Shown here: piece by piece, positions 6,141 to 9,286 of the stretch
Numbering within the stretch: the first letter of the stretch is position 1
Layout of the letters: each line of letters starts with the position of its first letter
Assembly (NCBI GenBank): GCA_937892815.1
Contig: CALBHZ010000269.1
Coordinates: forward strand, 1-9,286
Origin: an uncultured archaeon
GTDB taxonomy: Archaea > Thermoproteota > Nitrososphaeria > Conexivisphaerales > CALBHZ01
DNA length: 9,286 nt
Direction of reading: 5' to 3'
Notes under the pieces: generated by a model
Database searches by the model: none
Told to the model about the DNA's origin: nothing
Seen by the model: the letters and a program-made list of their open reading frames with translations, nothing else
Program-made: the position numbers and the translations under genes

Positions 6141-6961
6141 TGATATCGCAAAGAGGCTACTTCATTGAAAACTTAAGGAAAGAGCAAATGTTACAGCTTC
6201 TAGCTAAGGGGAAAAGGCTGGATGATAGAGGGCTATTGGATTATAGGCCGTTAAAAATTGAAGTAGGGGTCATAGAAAAAGCTGAAGGATCTGCGAAAGT
6301 AAGCCTTGGTGATACTCAGGTCATCGCTGGTGTAAAGGTCGAAGTAGATAGGCCTTTTCCAGATACTCCAGATAAAGGGTTGCTTATAGTAAATGCAGAA
6401 GTTTTACCACTAGCGAGCGCTTATTCAGAACCAGGACCTCCAGATGAAGACGCGATAGAGCTGGCTAGAGTAGTTGATAGAGGCGTGAGAGAGAGCGGGA
6501 TGATCGAGTTAGAAAAGCTGGTAATTGAGCCAGGAAGATATGTTTACGCCGTTTTCGTAGATGTAAACGTACTGAATATCGATGGTAATCTCTTTGATGC
6601 AACCTCATACGCTGTAGTGGCAGCGCTTGCTACTACGAAGTACAGGAAATATGAATTAACAGAAAATGGCGAATTAAAGGCCACGGATAAATTCGAAAAA
6701 CTTCCCATCACTACCATACCTATATCGATAACTGCCTTTAGAATCGGCGACGTTATACTGTTAGACCCCAATGCTGACGAGGAAACATTAGTGGAGGCAA
6801 GGTTGACGTTTACCTTTGATGGTAGAGGCAATTTATGTGCTGCTCAAATGGGAGGAAGCAAGGGATTCTCGAAGGATCAAGTTTTGAAGATAATAGAAAT
6901 AGCGAAGCTTAAAGCCGAGGAAATAGGAGGGTTATTGCGGAGGCAGGTAGGATATGGTTAA
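6137..6961 (+). CDS. rrp42: Exosome subunit Rrp42 (RNase PH family, non-catalytic)
   Basis: This is the partner of Rrp41 in the hexameric exosome ring; in the family it has no active site of its own but is needed for Rrp41 activity and RNA binding. The 274 residues show the RNase PH fold with GKRLDDRG at 25-32, the [18 protein letters not shown] segment at about 98-115, NIDGNLFDA at 147-155 and DPNADEE at 210-216, a Rrp42-type pattern. Two consecutive ATG codons (6137, 6140) occur. The first overlaps the rrp41 stop as ATGA and lies ten bases from GGAGG (6122-6126), so it is preferred. The 3' end overlaps the eL43 gene by eight bases, pointing to coupled translation. Confidence 0.96.
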   Translation: MMISQRGYFIENLRKEQMLQLLAKGKRLDDRGLLDYRPLKIEVGVIEKAEGSAKVSLGDTQVIAGVKVEVDRPFPDTPDKGLLIVNAEVLPLASAYSEPGPPDEDAIELARVVDRGVRESGMIELEKLVIEPGRYVYAVFVDVNVLNIDGNLFDATSYAVVAALATTKYRKYELTENGELKATDKFEKLPITTIPISITAFRIGDVILLDPNADEETLVEARLTFTFDGRGNLCAAQMGGSKGFSKDQVLKIIEIAKLKAEEIGGLLRRQVGYG

Positions 6962-7169
6962 GAAGGGAGCATCTCTTAAAGGTCTAGGAACGAAATACGG
7001 ATCTACTTTGAGGAAGAGGTATACAAGAGCCTATAAGCTACTGAAGACAAGGAGGTATTGTCCGAATTGTGGTTCACCCAGGTTTAGGAGGCTAGTTATA
7101 GGGATTTGGCATTGTCCTAAATGCGGACTGAAGGTAGCTGGAAGAGCGTACGACATAGAAATTGAATAA
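6954..7169 (+). CDS. rpl37ae: Large ribosomal subunit protein eL43 (L37Ae)
   Basis: This is a small zinc-ribbon protein of the archaeal and eukaryotic 50S/60S subunit. The 71-residue basic protein has a Lys/Arg-rich N-terminus (GTKYGSTLRKRYTRAYK at about 12-28) and a zinc site formed by two CxxC pairs, Cys36/Cys39 (CPNC) and Cys54/Cys57 (CPKC). Its length is a little shorter than many family members but nothing is missing from the core. The ATG overlaps the rrp42 end by eight bases, with GGAGG at 6939-6943 as a distant Shine-Dalgarno. Its own 3' end overlaps the pcc1 start by eight bases. In many archaea rpoP sits next to this gene; none is seen here. Confidence 0.96.
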   Translation: MVKKGASLKGLGTKYGSTLRKRYTRAYKLLKTRRYCPNCGSPRFRRLVIGIWHCPKCGLKVAGRAYDIEIE

Positions 7170-7410
7170 GGAAGTAAGAGGTAAGGTAGAAATTTCAATA
7201 GAGATCGATGATGAACGATTGCTAAAAGCTCTATACGTTTCGTTCCTAGGTGATTCTAAGAGCGCAAGGTCTAAGTACGATGTATCGCTTAGTGGGAATC
7301 AATTAAGTATATCGGTAGGAAATCTTAATATAGGCGATCTAAGAGCCTTCATAAATTCTAATTTAAGGCTTTTAAAGGTCATCATAGAAGGATTAAAGGT
7401 GATAGAATGA
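7162..7410 (+). CDS. pcc1: KEOPS complex subunit Pcc1
   Basis: This is the small dimerising subunit of the KEOPS complex, which makes the universal t6A37 modification on ANN-decoding tRNAs. The 82-residue product matches the family size and pattern: a beta strand (KVEISIEIDDERLLKALYVS, about 8-27), a second pair of strands around YDVSLSGNQLSISV, then the helix with the family motif DLRAFINSNLRLLKVI (59-74). The start is TTG at 7162, inside the eL43 gene and with no clear Shine-Dalgarno. No ATG or GTG occurs between it and the conserved core, so translation probably depends on ribosomes finishing eL43. No other KEOPS gene (Kae1, Bud32, Cgi121) lies in the window. It overlaps prefoldin beta by ATGA. 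Confidence 0.88.
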   Translation: MNKEVRGKVEISIEIDDERLLKALYVSFLGDSKSARSKYDVSLSGNQLSISVGNLNIGDLRAFINSNLRLLKVIIEGLKVIE

Positions 7411-7766
7411 GCTCGGAAGTTCCTCCATGGCTCCAAGAACAATTGGCTAGGTATGATCAATTGCAACAAAGTCTTCAAGCTATATTAACTCAGAAACAAC
7501 AGGTAGAGGCAGAACTCGCGGAAATTGAGAAGGCGTTAGAAGAGCTGAGAAAAGCCCCTTCAGATGTGACCGTTTACAAATTTGCGGGCACTATTATGTT
7601 AAAGGCCGATAGGGAAAGCTTGCTTAAAGAGCTAGAGGAGAAAAGGGAATTAGCTAATACGAGGATAATGGTATTGAAGAAGCAAGAAGATAGGATAAGA
7701 AGCAACCTTCAGGAGCTCCAAAATAAGATAAACGAAGCTATAAAAAGTAGGCAAGGGGCAAGTTAA
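7407..7766 (+). CDS. pfdB: Prefoldin subunit beta
   Basis: This is the beta subunit of the archaeal prefoldin hexamer (alpha2beta4), a jellyfish-shaped ATP-independent chaperone that passes unfolded proteins to the thermosome. The 119 residues give an N-terminal coiled coil (about 8-50, rich in Gln/Leu/Glu), a short beta hairpin (VTVYKFAGTIMLKAD at about 54-68) and a C-terminal coiled coil (about 70-115). A single hairpin marks a beta rather than an alpha class subunit. The ATG overlaps the pcc1 stop as ATGA, with AGGTGAT upstream as Shine-Dalgarno. It is the last gene of the tightly packed cluster; a T5 run (7772-7776) follows six bases after the stop. Confidence 0.95.
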   Translation: MSSEVPPWLQEQLARYDQLQQSLQAILTQKQQVEAELAEIEKALEELRKAPSDVTVYKFAGTIMLKADRESLLKELEEKRELANTRIMVLKKQEDRIRSNLQELQNKINEAIKSRQGAS

Positions 7767-7831
7767 CAAAGTTTTTAGTAGGTAAAACAAAATTATATTT
7801 AGATCTATAGTCACTACTTGGTAGACTTTAA
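7767..7831 (+). promoter_or_regulatory. Terminator-like T-tract and promoter before the DHH gene
   Basis: This 65-base gap separates the exosome cluster from the DHH-ABC pair. GTTTTTA (7771-7777) could act as an archaeal T-tract terminator. TTATATTTA (7793-7801), preceded by an A-rich BRE-like stretch, is a good TATA box whose predicted start near 7823 would leave a leader of about nine bases. A weak GGTAG lies before the ATG. The region suggests a separate transcription unit begins here. Confidence 0.5.
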
Positions 7832-8818
7832 ATGAGAATAAAGGGCTTTCCGTTCGTCAAGGGACATAACGCAGCCATATTAATGCATAGACAGGCAGAC
7901 GTCGATGCGGTAGCTTCAGCTATAGTTTTGAAGGCTTTACTTCAAAGCAGAGGTTTTAAAGTAGCGATTCCTAGGCCTGAAGGGGTTTCTAGTTTAACGA
8001 AAAATTTCATAGAACATTTAAAGTTTCAATTTGATGAAATAGAGGGCTTAAAGGATTTTGATTTGATACTAATAGTTGATACTGGAAGCCCCAGCTTATT
8101 AGAAAGATACTTAGACGGTTTGAAGAGAAGCGAAGCTGTTAAGGTATTAATCGATCATCATCCTTACGATAGAGCATATGATAAGATTCTAAACGTTAAA
8201 ATGGTCGACACCAACTCCTCCTCTACTTGCGAGATAGTTTACAGAATCTGTAAGAATTTGAAGTTTAACATTACTCCGCTCTTAGCAAAAGCCTTGCTAG
8301 CTGGAATATTTTTTGATACTCAACATTTACATTTAGCGTCTTGTAAAACGTTAAAGATCGTATACGATCTCTGCAAAATTTGCGGTGGATTAGATAATGT
8401 AAGGGAGTTATTAAGGCAAAAACGGGAGTACTCGGAAGTAATAGCTAGATTAAAAGCTGGTCAAAGAGCGAGGATATTCAAAATTGGAAGGTGGGTATTG
8501 GTTTTAAGCAATCTCAGCAGCTATCAAAGCTCAGCTGCCAAGCTCTTTATAGATGCAGGAGCAGACTTAGCGGTAGTTGTAGGAGAAAATGAGAGGGCTA
8601 GAGCAAGTATGAGATGTTCCCAAGAGTTCTGTAAAAGTACAGGGATTCATTTAGGAAAAGATATAGCGAAGAGAGTTGGAGAGGAGTTAGAAGGAACCGG
8701 TGGAGGACATCCGACAGCGGCCTCTTTAGAGGTTGATGCAAGAGTCGAAGAACTGGAGTGCAAATTGTTGAAAACTATTGAGAACCTCGTAGACGAAAAG
8801 TTGGAAGAGGTAAAATGA
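7832..8818 (+). CDS. DHH-family phosphoesterase (DHH-DHHA1, RecJ/NrnA-like)
   Basis: This is a probable metal-dependent phosphoesterase or nanoRNase acting on nucleic-acid or nucleotide substrates; the exact substrate is not known from sequence. The 328 residues carry the DHH catalytic motifs: HRQADVDAVASA (19-30, ligands His19, Asp23, Asp25), IVDTG with Asp83, DHH at 108-110, and Asp162 in GIFFDTQ. A C-terminal DHHA1 domain ends in GTGGGHPTAAS (288-298). The motifs are intact, so activity is expected. It contains more cysteines than usual for the family, including CKIC (181-184) and C262/C267. It resembles the DHH proteins often found beside archaeal exosome genes. It overlaps the ABC ATPase gene by ATGA, so the two are coupled, and it seems to have its own promoter. 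Confidence 0.88.
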   Translation: MRIKGFPFVKGHNAAILMHRQADVDAVASAIVLKALLQSRGFKVAIPRPEGVSSLTKNFIEHLKFQFDEIEGLKDFDLILIVDTGSPSLLERYLDGLKRSEAVKVLIDHHPYDRAYDKILNVKMVDTNSSSTCEIVYRICKNLKFNITPLLAKALLAGIFFDTQHLHLASCKTLKIVYDLCKICGGLDNVRELLRQKREYSEVIARLKAGQRARIFKIGRWVLVLSNLSSYQSSAAKLFIDAGADLAVVVGENERARASMRCSQEFCKSTGIHLGKDIAKRVGEELEGTGGGHPTAASLEVDARVEELECKLLKTIENLVDEKLEEVK

Positions 8819-9286
8819 CGAGGAAAATAGTGGTTATAAGGAATTACAGCTTTACTTATGAAGGAAGTCAGAGACCAGCTATCCAAGATGTAAATTTAGA
8901 GATAGGAGAAGGAGAAATCGTAGTAGTAGCTGGAGCTAGCGGTAGTGGAAAATCTACTCTTTTAAGAAGCCTAAATGGCTTAATACCACACGTCTACAAG
9001 GGAGAGTATCGAGGGGAGGTATGGGTTGATGGGATGCTAGTTAAAGAAACGCCGACTTACGTCTTAGCTACTAAGGTGGGATTTGTCTTTCAAAACCCCG
9101 AGAATCAAATATTTATGTTTACCGTTGAGAGAGATATCGCATTTGGACTTGAAAATTTGGGATTTCCTAGAGATGAAATGAAAAGAAGAGTTGAATGGGC
9201 ACTTAATCTTCTTGGTTTAAAGAAGCTGAGGAAAAGAGCTCCACATGAACTAAGCGATGGTCAGAAACAGAGGGTTGCTATAGCAG
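8815..9286 (+). CDS. ECF-type ABC transporter ATP-binding protein, 5' part (truncated)
   Basis: This ATPase component of an energy-coupling-factor or CbiO-like importer for vitamins or metals is cut by the window end after 157 codons. The translation by hand starts MTRKIVVIRNYSFTYEG. It contains Walker A GASGSGKS (40-47), the Q-loop region VFQNPENQIF (91-100), typical of the ECF/cobalt family, and the signature LSDGQKQRVAIA (146-157). The signature has Asp in place of the second Gly of LSGGQ, a variant I recall in archaeal members. The ATG overlaps the DHH stop as ATGA. The membrane and substrate-binding partners, the Walker B motif and a possible second ATPase domain all lie beyond the window, so the substrate cannot be stated. 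Confidence 0.92.
   Translation, partial: MTRKIVVIRNYSFTYEGSQRPAIQDVNLEIGEGEIVVVAGASGSGKSTLLRSLNGLIPHVYKGEYRGEVWVDGMLVKETPTYVLATKVGFVFQNPENQIFMFTVERDIAFGLENLGFPRDEMKRRVEWALNLLGLKKLRKRAPHELSDGQKQRVAIA

Noticed and set aside
6137..6143. ATGATGA resembling a C box of a C/D guide RNA at the rrp41/rrp42 junction
   Set aside because: No CTGA D box occurs in the following sixty or so bases, and the motif is explained by a stop-start overlap with tandem ATG codons.
7208..7214. Second ATGATGA C-box-like motif inside pcc1
   Set aside because: It encodes part of the Asp-Asp-Glu segment of Pcc1, and no D box follows at suitable distance.
8647..8886. Minus-strand open frame across the DHH/ABC junction
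   Set aside because: It is antisense to two recognised genes, and its composition is Ser-rich as in other shadow frames.

Overview
The window reads as a fragment of a thermophilic crenarchaeal or other TACK-archaeal genome, recovered from a Nextera-prepared short-read library. The first 69 bases are not biological: they are a complete Illumina Nextera P7/i7 adapter ending in the Tn5 mosaic end, so genomic DNA starts at base 70. The archaeal assignment rests on the RNA polymerase subunits RpoH and RpoB, a 20S proteasome alpha subunit, SBDS, the exosome subunits Rrp4/Rrp41/Rrp42, ribosomal protein eL43, a KEOPS Pcc1 subunit and prefoldin beta. Other support comes from archaeal TATA boxes, an intron-free tRNA without encoded CCA, frequent TTG starts, and Arg codons that are nearly all AGA/AGG. 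I cannot name the genus from sequence alone.

Layout. (1) 70-971, minus strand: rpoH followed by the 5' part of rpoB, joined by an ATGA overlap and truncated at the adapter. (2) 972-1162: divergent regulatory gap. (3) 1163-2113, plus strand: an AbrB-PhoU fusion regulator. (4) 2114-2188, minus strand: tRNA-Arg(GCG), directly touching the preceding stop codon. (5) 2213-3199, minus strand: methylthioribose-1-phosphate isomerase. (6) 3200-3272: short divergent promoter region. (7) 3273-7766, plus strand: a compact run of psmA, SBDS, rrp4, rrp41, rrp42, eL43, pcc1 and prefoldin beta. (8) 7832-end, plus strand: a DHH phosphoesterase coupled by ATGA to the 5' part of an ECF-type ABC ATPase, truncated by the window end.

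The plus-strand block is a version of the well-known archaeal exosome-proteasome superoperon. It groups protein degradation (psmA), ribosome maturation (SBDS, eL43), RNA degradation and tailing (Rrp4/41/42), tRNA t6A modification (Pcc1) and co-translational folding (prefoldin). Five of the seven internal junctions have overlaps or gaps of only 1-3 bases. The psmA-SBDS junction is different: it has a T-tract and a TATA box placed so that SBDS can start as a leaderless transcript.

I do not see a clearly undescribed system. The points most worth a second look are the adapter chimera that extends rpoB in frame, the psmA/SBDS terminator-promoter switch, the tRNA packed without spacing between two protein genes, the TTG starts without Shine-Dalgarno sites, and the cysteine-rich DHH protein paired with a transporter ATPase.
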